64,000 bases of DNA, from NCBI GenBank assembly GCA_002049495.1, contig LLYS01000009.1, positions 1 through 64,000 on the forward strand. Direction: 5' to 3'. This DNA is from Epsilonproteobacteria bacterium tcs-49 (GTDB lineage Bacteria > Campylobacterota > Campylobacteria > Campylobacterales > Sulfurovaceae). The notes under the pieces were generated by a model. That model had not been told where the DNA came from. It ran no database searches and was given only the letters and a program-made list of their open reading frames with translations. The number at the start of each line of letters is the position of its first letter. Within the stretch, counting starts at the first letter, position 1. A program made the translations under genes and the position numbers. Below are positions 31,092-39,289 of the stretch, in pieces.

Positions 31092-31655
31092 TTGGCAACA
31101 TATTCAATGAGTGATTTAAAAAAAGGCTTGCGGATCGAACTTGACGGCGTTCCCTTCAGAATCAGCGAGTACCAGCACGTAAAACCGGGAAAAGGTGCGG
31201 CGTTTGTACGTACGAAGATGAAATCTTTGCTTGACGGCAGGGTGCTTGATAAAACGTTTCACAAAGGTGACAAAGCCGACATCCCCCAGTTGGAACAAAG
31301 AACGATGCAGTATCTTTACGACGACGGTGAGATGATGCAGTTTATGGATAACGAAACCTACGATCAGATCGGTTTGACCTATGATCAGGTGGGGGACCAG
31401 AAGCAGTATATGAAAGACGGTTCCATGGTGGAGGTACTTTTCCACAACGATAAACCCATCACCGTCGAGATCGCTCCGGTGGTCGAACTTGAGATCGTGG
31501 AAACGCCGCCCAATTTCAAAGGCGATTCGCAGGGGGGCAAAAAGCCCGCGACACTGGAAACGGGAGCGGTGGTACAGATCCCGTTTCACCTGCTAGAAGG
31601 CGATAAGATCAAAGTGGATACCGTCGAGGGGAAATACCTGGAAAAAGTAAAGTAA
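31092..31655 (+). CDS. efp: Translation elongation factor P
   Basis: EF-P enters the ribosomal E site and relieves stalling at proline runs. The start is TTG 31092, seven bases after AGGAG, giving 187 residues with the correct N-terminus [18 protein letters not shown]. The modified-lysine loop reads [14 protein letters not shown] near residue 33, the sequence type that receives beta-lysine from EpmA in many proteobacteria. The three beta-barrel domains are complete, ending in [23 protein letters not shown]. No epmA or epmB is in the window. Confidence 0.95.
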   Translation: MATYSMSDLKKGLRIELDGVPFRISEYQHVKPGKGAAFVRTKMKSLLDGRVLDKTFHKGDKADIPQLEQRTMQYLYDDGEMMQFMDNETYDQIGLTYDQVGDQKQYMKDGSMVEVLFHNDKPITVEIAPVVELEIVETPPNFKGDSQGGKKPATLETGAVVQIPFHLLEGDKIKVDTVEGKYLEKVK

Positions 31656-31679
31656 ATTTGCAAACAGAACTTGATCTGT

Positions 31680-31839
31680 TATAATTGAGTGCATGAGTGC
31701 ACATGAGTGCAAGTGCAAACGAAGCGAAGAGTGAGCTTTGCTTACTCGAAGCGGAGCTGAGCCAAAGGCGAAGCTTCAGAGAGAGGAATTTTTGCGGACT
31801 TTGTTCGTAAAAAAAAGACTTGATAAAAAGGAGAGTAAG
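31680..31839 (+). promoter_or_regulatory. Extended -10 promoter and structured leader of the DJ-1 family gene
   Basis: TGTTATAAT gives an extended -10 at 31680-31685. The predicted leader of about 150 bases holds three copies of GAGTGCA between 31687 and 31711 and a hairpin with arms GAGTGAGC (31729-31736) and GCTTACTC (31740-31747, one G-T pair). Purine-rich GAAGC units follow. The ribosome site AAAAAGGAGAG at the end serves the DJ-1 gene. A leader this long is unusual in this compact window, so regulation by RNA structure or a small peptide is possible. Confidence 0.4.
31703..31810 (+). CDS. Possible small ORF in the DJ-1 leader
   Basis: ATG 31703 opens a 35-codon frame ending TAA at 31810, with a peptide rich in Ser, Glu and Arg and three Cys, ending NFCGLCS. 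A second overlapping frame of 13 codons starts at ATG 31693. Neither has a Shine-Dalgarno sequence, so translation is doubtful. The frame may only reflect the GAAGC-rich repeat character of the leader. Confidence 0.15.
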   Translation: MSASANEAKSELCLLEAELSQRRSFRERNFCGLCS

Positions 31840-32397
31840 ATGGCACAGAAAGTTGTAGTACCTTTAGCCCACGGTTTCGAAGAGACCGAAGCGGTAGCGA
31901 TGATCGACGTGATGCGCAGAGCCGGGCTCGAAGTGATCACCGCCGGCGTAAATGATACCCTGCTCAAAGGCGCCAACGGTATCAGTATCCAAAGCGATAC
32001 CAAGATCGATACGATCCTTGCCGATGATTTTGATATGGTCGTGCTTCCCGGAGGCTGGGGCGGTACGGAGATTTTAGCCGAAGATGAGCGGGTGCAGAAT
32101 CTGATAAAAGCGATGCATACCAGGCAAAAGCTCATCGGTGCCATCTGCGCCGCTCCCTATGCCCTGCATAAAGCCGGAGTGCTAGAGGGCAAGCGCTACA
32201 CCTGCTATCCCGGTGCGGAGGAGAAGATCGGAAAGAAAAACTTTACCGATGAACACAAGGTGGTCGTCAGCGAAAACGTGATGACTTCCAGAGGCCCCGG
32301 AACGGCGATCTGCTTCGGTTTGGAGATCGCGAAGAAACTGGCGGGGGTAGAAACCTATACGCAGCTCAAGGAGGGCTTGCTGGCTACATACTGCTAA
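31840..32397 (+). CDS. DJ-1/PfpI (ThiJ/YajL) family protein
   Basis: A 185-residue single-domain protein from ATG 31840, nine bases after AAGGAG. It shows the family triad region: the pocket Glu in AHGFEETEAVAMID near residue 16, the reactive Cys at the nucleophile elbow in LIGAICAAPYALHKAG near residue 104, and SRGPGTAICFGLEI near the C-terminus. This is the DJ-1/YajL branch rather than the PfpI protease branch. Relatives act in oxidative-stress defence, as chaperones, or as debated deglycases. It is monocistronic with its own long leader. Confidence 0.9.
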   Translation: MAQKVVVPLAHGFEETEAVAMIDVMRRAGLEVITAGVNDTLLKGANGISIQSDTKIDTILADDFDMVVLPGGWGGTEILAEDERVQNLIKAMHTRQKLIGAICAAPYALHKAGVLEGKRYTCYPGAEEKIGKKNFTDEHKVVVSENVMTSRGPGTAICFGLEIAKKLAGVETYTQLKEGLLATYC

Positions 32398-32398
32398 C

Positions 32399-34783
32399 TC
32401 AGTGTGCCGAGGGTTTGGGTTTGGAGATCAGATACCCCTGGGTGTAATCGATCCCCATCTCCTTGACCCTTTGCTGTACCTCTTCACTATCTACAAACTC
32501 CGCGATCGTTTTGATGCCCAGCCTCTTGGCGAAGGTAGCGATCGCTTCGACGATGGTTTCGGAGTTTTTATCGATGAGGATATTTTGTATCAGCGAACCG
32601 TCGATCTTGAGATAATCCACATTAAGCTGCGATACGTGCTGGAAGTTTGAAAAGCCGGCCCCGAAATCATCGATGGCGATCTTGGCTCCGTGGGATTTGA
32701 CGTTGCATATGAATTCCGAGACCATCTTGTAATCCTCGATATTTTCCGTTTCCACGATTTCAAACACCACCTTGGGACCGATGTCGTAACTTTGTAGCTT
32801 CTCCATGATCATGGTATTGATGGAGAAATCCGCCAGGTCGCTTTCTGAAAGGTTGATGCTGAATTCGCAGGATCTGTTTTCAAAATGGGCAAACGCTTTA
32901 TCGATCATCGTTTCGGTCAGCTGCAGATACTGGTGGGATTTTTTCGCCACGTCCAGGAAGAAAAAGGGCGCTACGGCGTTGCCCTGTTCATCGATGAGGC
33001 GCACGAGGCATTCATATTTGTCTACCGTTTCGGTGGCGTTGTTGAAAATGGGTTGGAAATAGGGAACGATGCGATCTTCCTTAAAAGCCTGTTTTAAACG
33101 GTTGGCCCATTGGATGTTGGAGGCGAATTCGCTTTCGGTTTCCTGGGAGTCGCGGTAAGTGGTAAAGCTGAGCTTTTTCTTCTTCGCTGTTTTTAGCGCG
33201 ATATCGGCCTTGACGACGATGGTGCTGCTTTCCAGGTTGATCGCCGCCCCCGCCGTAGCGGTGAGGTTGATCTTTCTGGTTTGGGAAGTGTCGTAAAAGT
33301 CGATCCCTTTCATGGTAGCGATCAGGTTGGTCGCAAAGGTGATCACCGCTTCACGGGGGAAGTGTTCGGTAGTATAAAGCGCGTATTCGTCCCCCGAGAG
33401 TTTGAAAACGTCGTAACTGCTTTGCTTGGTCTGGCTGAGGAGCTGCTTGCCGTATTCACGCAGCAGCTTGTCCCCGGTGGCGGTTCCGTAAAAGTCGTTT
33501 ACCTCTTTAAAATCGTTGATATTGATAATGATCAAGGAAGCCAGGTGGTTTTCCAGCATCTTCTCCGTCAGGCTCAAACGGTTGGGCAACCCGGTAAGCT
33601 CATCGGTATGCAGCTGCTTATTCAGCCGCTCTTTGTAGCGCTCCAACGCGGTGATATCGGTAAGGTTTAAAACATACTCCCCCTTTTTGTCCCCGATGGT
33701 GTTTGCCGAAATATTGAAGATATAGCCCTGGGAGTGTTTCAGCATCAAAACTTTATAGATGCGATCGCCCTTAAGGATCTTTTCCACCCAGTTGGTGTCG
33801 CGCTGGGGGTAGATAAAGTCCTCTTGCTCCACCGACTCGAAAAAGTCGCATATACAATCATGTTTTTTTTGGAACGCTTCGAGGTTTTCATACTGTTCGA
33901 AAAATTCAAAAAACGCTCCGTTGGCGTAGATAATGGAGGTGCCGCTGCTGACGATGACGATGGAGCTTTGGGAGTTGAGGATATCCTCGTTTTTCTGTTT
34001 CTGGGCGCGGAGCTGTTTTTCGCGGTTGAAAATCGCTTTGCTCATACCGTTGATATGCGCGCTTAAGAGTTTGATCTCCTTTGAACTGCGCAGCTGCAGG
34101 GGGCGGACGGTTTTGTTGCGTTTGATCGTTTGCAGGTGCTCAAACACACGGCGGAAAGGACGGTGGATATTGGTATGAACGATCAAAAACAAAATCCCGA
34201 TGATCGCGGCGACCAGGAGGGCGATGGTGGCGAAGATGAGGTTTTTATTCTCTTCGATGATCGAGTGAAAGCCGGCGGTGTCTTTTACGATGATCAACTC
34301 CCACTCCCAGGGGATAAAACGTTTTTTCAGCACAAAGTAGTTATCGATGAGCATGACCTTGTCATCGACCGCGCGTGCATGCAGCTGCAAACGCCCATCC
34401 TTTTGCTCCCGGGCGTTTTCAAAAGCGGTCAGGGGGATCACGTCGTGGGTGGGCAGCAGGATATACACGTTGTAGGGGGTTTCTTTGAGCATTTCGCTGA
34501 GGGTGTTGATCGTCTCCTTCTGCGCCGCGGCCTGGGCGTTTTTAAAAAGCTCCCTGTTTTTTCCGAATTCGTAAAAAAGGGTTTTATAATCGGATTTGAG
34601 GATATAGTAGAGTTTATTGGAAAAGTTTTTAATCTCCTCTTTTTGCGAAGAAAAGATCTGCTTGTTCAGCGCTTTTTCGATGATATCGGTTCCCACGGCG
34701 ACCCCGATGATCGAAACCACTAAAATAGGGATGATCAGCTTGGTTTGAATGGTGCGCCGCTCATTGAAATGTTTCCACGTCAT
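32399..34783 (-). CDS. Membrane sensor with PAS-like, degenerate GGDEF and EAL domains
   Basis: A 794-residue inner-membrane signalling protein. Two helices (about residues 15-35 and 182-204) enclose a periplasmic sensor; a HAMP-like linker and a PAS-like domain (SSIVIVSSGTSIIYANGAFFEFFE) follow. The GGDEF site near residue 463 reads LSGDEYAL, altered at two positions. The EAL domain has YECLVRL near 591, INLSESDL, VFEIVETE, IDDFGAGFSNF, LKIDGSLI and TQGYLIS, so metal and c-di-GMP contacts seem present (with Ala of EAL replaced by Cys). I infer an active phosphodiesterase with a weak or regulatory GGDEF. It overlaps the PhnD-like gene by four bases, which suggests that protein supplies its input. 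Confidence 0.87.
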   Translation of the reverse strand: MTWKHFNERRTIQTKLIIPILVVSIIGVAVGTDIIEKALNKQIFSSQKEEIKNFSNKLYYILKSDYKTLFYEFGKNRELFKNAQAAAQKETINTLSEMLKETPYNVYILLPTHDVIPLTAFENAREQKDGRLQLHARAVDDKVMLIDNYFVLKKRFIPWEWELIIVKDTAGFHSIIEENKNLIFATIALLVAAIIGILFLIVHTNIHRPFRRVFEHLQTIKRNKTVRPLQLRSSKEIKLLSAHINGMSKAIFNREKQLRAQKQKNEDILNSQSSIVIVSSGTSIIYANGAFFEFFEQYENLEAFQKKHDCICDFFESVEQEDFIYPQRDTNWVEKILKGDRIYKVLMLKHSQGYIFNISANTIGDKKGEYVLNLTDITALERYKERLNKQLHTDELTGLPNRLSLTEKMLENHLASLIIININDFKEVNDFYGTATGDKLLREYGKQLLSQTKQSSYDVFKLSGDEYALYTTEHFPREAVITFATNLIATMKGIDFYDTSQTRKINLTATAGAAINLESSTIVVKADIALKTAKKKKLSFTTYRDSQETESEFASNIQWANRLKQAFKEDRIVPYFQPIFNNATETVDKYECLVRLIDEQGNAVAPFFFLDVAKKSHQYLQLTETMIDKAFAHFENRSCEFSINLSESDLADFSINTMIMEKLQSYDIGPKVVFEIVETENIEDYKMVSEFICNVKSHGAKIAIDDFGAGFSNFQHVSQLNVDYLKIDGSLIQNILIDKNSETIVEAIATFAKRLGIKTIAEFVDSEEVQQRVKEMGIDYTQGYLISKPKPSAH

Positions 34784-35616
34784 CGTGCCAACTCCGGAAT
34801 AGTGATATCTTCAAGCATCTTTGCGATGATTTCGTAGTTTTTCTTTTCCGCCTTGATGGCTCCGTGTTTGATGTTGCTGCCCCATTCTTGAACGACTCGG
34901 GCATCTTGTTCGTTATGCAGCGGATCGAGGGAAAGCAGCGCCCGGCGGATACTGTCGACCTTTCTGTCCGAAACGTTTGCCGAGGCGACCCATAAAAAAC
35001 CGGGGAATTCGTGGGTTCTGCCCAGTTCCTGCAGACCCAGATGCTCATAACCGTAATATACCGATGTTTTTACCCCGCCGGTTTTGGCATCCCCCAGCAC
35101 CACGTCCAGCACCGCCTGGGAGTGGGTGCCGCTGTAGCGGTAATGCATCTTTTCCAGCTTGCGGCCGTGCTTTTGCAAAATACTCGCGACGCTTAAAAAG
35201 CCGCAGGTGGAAAGGGGTTGGGTCAAAGCAACCGGTTCGAGGCTCTGTTTTTTAAAGATATCCTGGTAGCGTTTGAGGGTAAAGTAGCTGCAGGTGTAGC
35301 GGCTTTCTCCCCTGGCGTTGAGAAATTGAACGATCGGTTTGGTCCCTTCGGTGCGCATGAGCAGCTTGGCGTAGGGCAGGGGGCCGAGGTGGGCGATATC
35401 CACCTGTCCGTTTTCGATCCCCTCCAGCAGTTTGTCGTAGTTGGCAAAATAGACCATCTCAAACTCGATCCCCGTTTTTTCGTGCAGGTAGTGCAGGGCG
35501 TTTTCATACTGTCTGATGGTCAGTTCGGATTTGAGCATGGGCAAAGGGGCAAAACGGAGGGTTTGTGAAAAAAGCACCAAAGGGATAACCAGCAGCAGAA
35601 ACAGTGATCTTTTCAT
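34780..35616 (-). CDS. PhnD-like periplasmic binding protein
   Basis: A 278-residue exported protein with signal peptide RSLFLLLVIPLVLFSQT. The two-lobe PhnD fold is indicated by YLHEKTGIEFEMVYFANYDKLLEGIENGQVDIAHLGPLPY in the first lobe and SCGF/SVASIL-like STCGFLSVASILQKHG with GDAKTGGVKTSVYYGYE in the second. PhnD proteins bind phosphonate, phosphite or phosphate analogues, usually for an ABC importer, but no permease or ATPase is present. Instead it is fused in one transcript to a c-di-GMP signalling gene, so it probably works as a sensory subunit. The ligand is not predictable by eye. Confidence 0.83.
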   Translation of the reverse strand: MKRSLFLLLVIPLVLFSQTLRFAPLPMLKSELTIRQYENALHYLHEKTGIEFEMVYFANYDKLLEGIENGQVDIAHLGPLPYAKLLMRTEGTKPIVQFLNARGESRYTCSYFTLKRYQDIFKKQSLEPVALTQPLSTCGFLSVASILQKHGRKLEKMHYRYSGTHSQAVLDVVLGDAKTGGVKTSVYYGYEHLGLQELGRTHEFPGFLWVASANVSDRKVDSIRRALLSLDPLHNEQDARVVQEWGSNIKHGAIKAEKKNYEIIAKMLEDITIPELAR

Positions 35617-35624
35617 GACGCCTC

Positions 35625-35656
35625 CTATAATGAAAATATGTCAATTTCCATTATAG
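35625..35656. promoter_or_regulatory. Promoter and inverted repeat upstream of the PhnD-like gene
   Basis: CTATAATG at 35625-35632 and CATTATAG at 35649-35656 are perfect inverted arms 16 bases apart. On the minus strand the distal arm contains the -10 hexamer TATAAT (35655-35650), and the proximal arm abuts the AGGAGG ribosome site. The layout would suit a dimeric regulator covering the promoter. Confidence 0.4.
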
Positions 35657-35673
35657 CCCCATTTATTTGAAAA

Positions 35674-36729
35674 TTACATTAATTCTACATTTTTGATCAT
35701 TTCGATCACCACCGTGGCATAGCAGCCTTTGGGCAGGTTCAAGGAGAGTTCAAAATGTTCGCTCTCCTCTTTATAGGTATAATCCTCTATTTCGGGAAAG
35801 ATCCATGCGTGGCGCCGGGCCCCGTTTGCGGGGACGGGGGTTTCAAAAAGCTTTTCAAACTCCCGTGCATCTTTGCAGGCCAAAGTGACTTTTTTGCCAA
35901 AAAGCGCTCCCGTCGGCGAGGTGTCGCGCTCCAAAAAGCGCTGCAGGGAATCAAGTTCGAAAACTTTGCCGTAGGGGTAGTGCATCATCACGTCCCCCTC
36001 CAAAAGGGTGAAAAACTGCGATTGTTGTTGATAGCTTTGCAGCTGCGCTCTGGAAAAGGGGGTGTGCCGCGTCAAATACTCCAGGGGCATCGCATGGAGC
36101 AGTTTTGAAAATTCGATCCGCTTGGCCAGCCAATCGTTAAAGAGTTTGCTTTGGTAGGCGTTGAGCAAAAAGGTACGTTCGCGTTTGTCGCGCAGGCGCA
36201 GCTTGCCGTCGATAAGCGCTTTTGCTTTATCGATATTTTGATCGCTAAAGCGCTGGTGGCCGAAGTAGTTGGGGCTGCCGTTTTCTTTGATCCATTTTAC
36301 AACCTCTTTGATCTTTTTCGCTTCCAGGGGCGTCACCTTTTTAAAACGGATGAAAAAGCTGTTGCCCTTGAGGTGGCCGATTTTGAGCTTATTGTCGTGG
36401 CGCGTTTTTGACAGGATCTTGATATTGGGGTGGGCAAATCCTTCCAGCTGCTTTTCATACTTGGCAAAAAGAGAGATATACTGGTATGTCAGGGCGTGTT
36501 TATCCTTCAGTCCCGCATAACCCAGCTCCTTTTTGTTGATTTTGAGGTATTTGGCAAAGGCGTTGAGCATCTCCCAGGTGGTCATATTCTTTTTGCGCAC
36601 ATACAAAATCAGATGCTCCCCCTCGCCGCTGAAGGGGTAGAGATTGTGCTCCTTAACCACGAAGTCATCGGGGGATTGTTTGAAATAAAAGTTCATGGGC
36701 GCATGGCTGAGGGGGTAGATTCTTTGCAA
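35674..36729 (-). CDS. truD: tRNA pseudouridine(13) synthase TruD
   Basis: TruD converts U13 of tRNA(Glu) to pseudouridine. I place the start at TTG 36729, seven bases after AAAGG and ten bases past the thiL stop, giving 351 residues that begin QRIYPLSHAP; the later ATG (about 13 codons on) would cut off this conserved-looking lead. The catalytic Asp is in ELGYAGLKDKHALTYQYIS near residue 80. The TruD insertion domain follows NYFGHQRFSD near residue 150. The C-terminus (PKGCYATVVIEMI) is complete. Confidence 0.92.
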   Translation of the reverse strand: MQRIYPLSHAPMNFYFKQSPDDFVVKEHNLYPFSGEGEHLILYVRKKNMTTWEMLNAFAKYLKINKKELGYAGLKDKHALTYQYISLFAKYEKQLEGFAHPNIKILSKTRHDNKLKIGHLKGNSFFIRFKKVTPLEAKKIKEVVKWIKENGSPNYFGHQRFSDQNIDKAKALIDGKLRLRDKRERTFLLNAYQSKLFNDWLAKRIEFSKLLHAMPLEYLTRHTPFSRAQLQSYQQQSQFFTLLEGDVMMHYPYGKVFELDSLQRFLERDTSPTGALFGKKVTLACKDAREFEKLFETPVPANGARRHAWIFPEIEDYTYKEESEHFELSLNLPKGCYATVVIEMIKNVELM

Positions 36730-36739
36730 AAGGGGGCCT

Positions 36740-37558
36740 TTAAAAATGGTGTGACCGGTAGTGAAGCCGGGGTTTTTCTTTCGTAATTGTACCAAAGATC
36801 GTCAAAGGCGTGCGGGTTTTTTGCGCCGTCTGTTCCAAAGCGGCTCTGTTTTTGGGATCAAAGGCGACAAGCATCTCATACTCCTCCCCGCTCAAACCGA
36901 TGCGGGGGGGAATGAAACGGCTCCAGGAAAACCCTTTGGCGTTGGCTTGCAGCAGCTTGTCCAGATCGCTGTAGAGTCCGTCGCTGATATCCATGCCGCA
37001 GCGCAGATATTTTCGGGAGCGGAAGATAAACCCGCTGCGCAGCGTGGGTTTGATAAAGCGGCTGCTTGCCCGCAGCGATCCGCCCCGCAGCAGTTTCTTT
37101 AGCCCCTTGGCACTCTCTCCCAAACAGCCCGTAAAAGCCAGCATATCCCCCTCTTTAAGCCCGTAGCGCGTCAGGGGCGCATCGCTTTGGGAGATGATAG
37201 TGATACTGATATGGAGCTTATCGCCTTTGATCGTATCGCCGCCGATGATTTCGCAGCCGTACGCCGCCGCCGTTTCCTCAAAACCCCGGGCCAATTCGCG
37301 CATTTCGTGCATAGAGATATCTTTGGGCAGGGCAACGGCCAGCAGGGCGTACCTGGGGTGTGCGGCCATCGCGATAGCGTCGGAGAGGTTGACAAGCATC
37401 GCCTTTTGCGCGATCCGGTAGGGGGGCATCCAGGTGCGTTTAAAATGCGTCCCTTCGAAAAAAGCGTCCTTCGAGTAGAAGTGATCCCCTACGCCCGCGG
37501 CGTCATCTCCGATACGGTTGTTACGAAACTGTTGTATGAAAAATTTTTCTTTATCCAT
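36740..37558 (-). CDS. thiL: Thiamine-monophosphate kinase
   Basis: ThiL phosphorylates thiamine monophosphate to thiamine diphosphate. The 272-residue protein (start ATG 37558 assumed; two in-frame ATGs lie just upstream and none has a strong ribosome site) carries RIGDDAAGV, the metal-binding KAMLVNLSDAIAMAAHPRYALLAVALP block near residue 55, EIIGGDTIKGD near residue 105, and CGMDISDGLYSDLDKL near residue 190. It is shorter than many ThiL proteins, as is usual in this phylum. It is divergent from the hypothetical-pdxJ-pdxA operon, so B1 and B6 functions lie back to back. Confidence 0.9.
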   Translation of the reverse strand: MDKEKFFIQQFRNNRIGDDAAGVGDHFYSKDAFFEGTHFKRTWMPPYRIAQKAMLVNLSDAIAMAAHPRYALLAVALPKDISMHEMRELARGFEETAAAYGCEIIGGDTIKGDKLHISITIISQSDAPLTRYGLKEGDMLAFTGCLGESAKGLKKLLRGGSLRASSRFIKPTLRSGFIFRSRKYLRCGMDISDGLYSDLDKLLQANAKGFSWSRFIPPRIGLSGEEYEMLVAFDPKNRAALEQTAQKTRTPLTIFGTITKEKPRLHYRSHHF

Positions 37559-37631
37559 CTTGACCCACATCATCTTTTTTTAATTATCTTTACAGTAATA
37601 TTAAATCCATTACATTTGTAAAGGTTCTTGT

Positions 37632-38510
37632 ATGAAGTATGAACTTTCTATTTTTCGATTTAACTATAAAACCGATTATCTACCCTATTATAAAAGATAT
37701 ACCTTAAAACAAGAGGGGGGAACGTTGGCGCAGTTGATCCAAGCAGCCGACAGCGAGATCGTCCTCGGCGAGTATGCGGTGGTCAACGATAAGTATATGA
37801 CCCTCGATACGCCCGTGGAGACGCTCTATGAACATTTCGGCCAGGAGCTTGAGATCGAGCCCGTCAGCCAGGTGCGCGTAATGCACGATCTGCGTATCAA
37901 CGACGCGGACTTTTATGAAAAGATCGCCCCTTTCGAGCGTTTTATGGATGAGGCGCTGCATGAAAAGTACGAAGCCCATAAGCTTACCTATTACGCTTCT
38001 GTGAGTTTGAAATACAACCGCGACTTTCTCGGCGACGCACTGCTGGCGATCTCTAAAGAGCTGCTGCAGAAAAACCGCGCCCAGGAGCGGGAGATTTTGG
38101 AGATGATGTTTGACGAGTTTTACGGATTGCAGTACCATGTCAACTCCGAAAACCGCTTTTTGGAGTATGATTACGAACTGGAGGAAAATTACCGCTATCT
38201 CAAGGAGCGCGCCGTCGCCCTTGGTATCATCAAAGATAAAGCGGTTGATTTTAAAACCAAGCATACCCCAAGCAGTAGAGAGATCAAGTTCAAACGCGGC
38301 CTCTCCCAGCCCATGGCGATCGAAGCGTATAAATATGACAAAAACTTTACCTACAAGATTGCGGGGGAAGTGCTCCTTGAAGCGATGGATAACAACGTCG
38401 ACGCGATCATCGTCGAGGATGCGGACAGCTTCAATCTGCTGCGCCACCACCAGAAAAAGATCGCCAAAGTGGTCGGCAGAGAGATCGATATCGAAGTGGT
38501 TGCAACCTGA
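37632..38510 (+). CDS. Campylobacterota conserved hypothetical protein, possible cysteine-less SdhB/CCG relative
   Basis: A 292-residue soluble protein from ATG 37632 (AAAGG seven bases upstream). I recognise no characterised family. The N-terminus LSIFRFNYKTDYLPYYKRYTL resembles the beta-grasp start of succinate dehydrogenase/fumarate reductase iron-sulfur subunits, but there are no Cys ligands. The C-terminus NVDAIIVEDADSFNLLRHHQ followed by KVVGREIDI resembles the end of the CCG-domain subunits of methylmenaquinol:fumarate reductases. No Cys is present in the whole protein. I infer a former iron-sulfur/CCG protein turned structural. It is translationally coupled to pdxJ (one-base overlap). 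Confidence 0.55.
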   Translation: MKYELSIFRFNYKTDYLPYYKRYTLKQEGGTLAQLIQAADSEIVLGEYAVVNDKYMTLDTPVETLYEHFGQELEIEPVSQVRVMHDLRINDADFYEKIAPFERFMDEALHEKYEAHKLTYYASVSLKYNRDFLGDALLAISKELLQKNRAQEREILEMMFDEFYGLQYHVNSENRFLEYDYELEENYRYLKERAVALGIIKDKAVDFKTKHTPSSREIKFKRGLSQPMAIEAYKYDKNFTYKIAGEVLLEAMDNNVDAIIVEDADSFNLLRHHQKKIAKVVGREIDIEVVAT

Positions 38511-39289
38511 TGCTGCTGGGCGTCAATATCGATCATATCGCCGTGCTGCGCGAAGCGCGGCTGGTCAACGACCCCGACCCGCTGGATGCGCTGGGCATCG
38601 TCAAGCGCGCGGGGGCGGATCAGATCACGATCCACCTGCGTGAAGATCGCCGCCACATCAACGACACCGATACGCAAAATATCATCAACCTTTCCCATCT
38701 TCCGGTGAATCTGGAATGCTCCATCGACCCCGCCATCATCGAAATCGTCATCGCTAACAAACCCGCGCGCGCCACGATTGTGCCCGAAAAACGCGAAGAG
38801 GTGACCACAGAGGGCGGCCTGGATCTCAAAAAGCATTTTGATACGCTGCAAGAGACGGTTAAGCGGCTTCGTGATGCGGGGATCGAAGTTTCACTCTTTA
38901 TCGATCCCACCACCGAAGCGGTGGAACTCTCCGAACGCCTGGGCGTGGAGTGGATCGAACTGCACACGGGACACTACTCCAATCTTTACCAGATGCTGCA
39001 TTCCAATCTTTCCCGCACGCCCCACAGCGTTGCAAAGCTGGAAGTGTCCAAAGCGCAGCTGGAGTCGATGCTCTTTGCGGAGTCGGAGAAGCTGCAATAC
39101 AGCGCGCAGTTTGCCAAAAGCCTGTCGCTCAAAGTCGCCGCGGGACACGGGTTGAATTATCAAAACGTCAAAAATATTTTGAAAATCAAGCAGATCGAGG
39201 AGCTCAATATCGGGCAAAGTATCATCGCAAGAAGCGTATTTACGGGGCTGGAAGAAGCCGTGCGGGAGATGAAAGAGTTGGTGCGATGA
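38510..39289 (+). CDS. pdxJ: Pyridoxine 5'-phosphate synthase
   Basis: PdxJ condenses 3-amino-1-hydroxyacetone phosphate with deoxyxylulose 5-phosphate to form pyridoxine 5'-phosphate. The 259-residue TIM barrel begins LLGVNIDHIAVLREAR, contains ITIHLREDRRHINDTD near residue 45, VNLECS-type LPVNLECSIDP with the catalytic Glu, and ends with AGHGLNYQNVKNI and ELNIGQSIIARSVF, the phosphate-binding strands. Length is typical for the phylum. It overlaps pdxA by four bases, so the two enzymes of the same step are made together. Confidence 0.96.
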   Translation: MLLGVNIDHIAVLREARLVNDPDPLDALGIVKRAGADQITIHLREDRRHINDTDTQNIINLSHLPVNLECSIDPAIIEIVIANKPARATIVPEKREEVTTEGGLDLKKHFDTLQETVKRLRDAGIEVSLFIDPTTEAVELSERLGVEWIELHTGHYSNLYQMLHSNLSRTPHSVAKLEVSKAQLESMLFAESEKLQYSAQFAKSLSLKVAAGHGLNYQNVKNILKIKQIEELNIGQSIIARSVFTGLEEAVREMKELVR

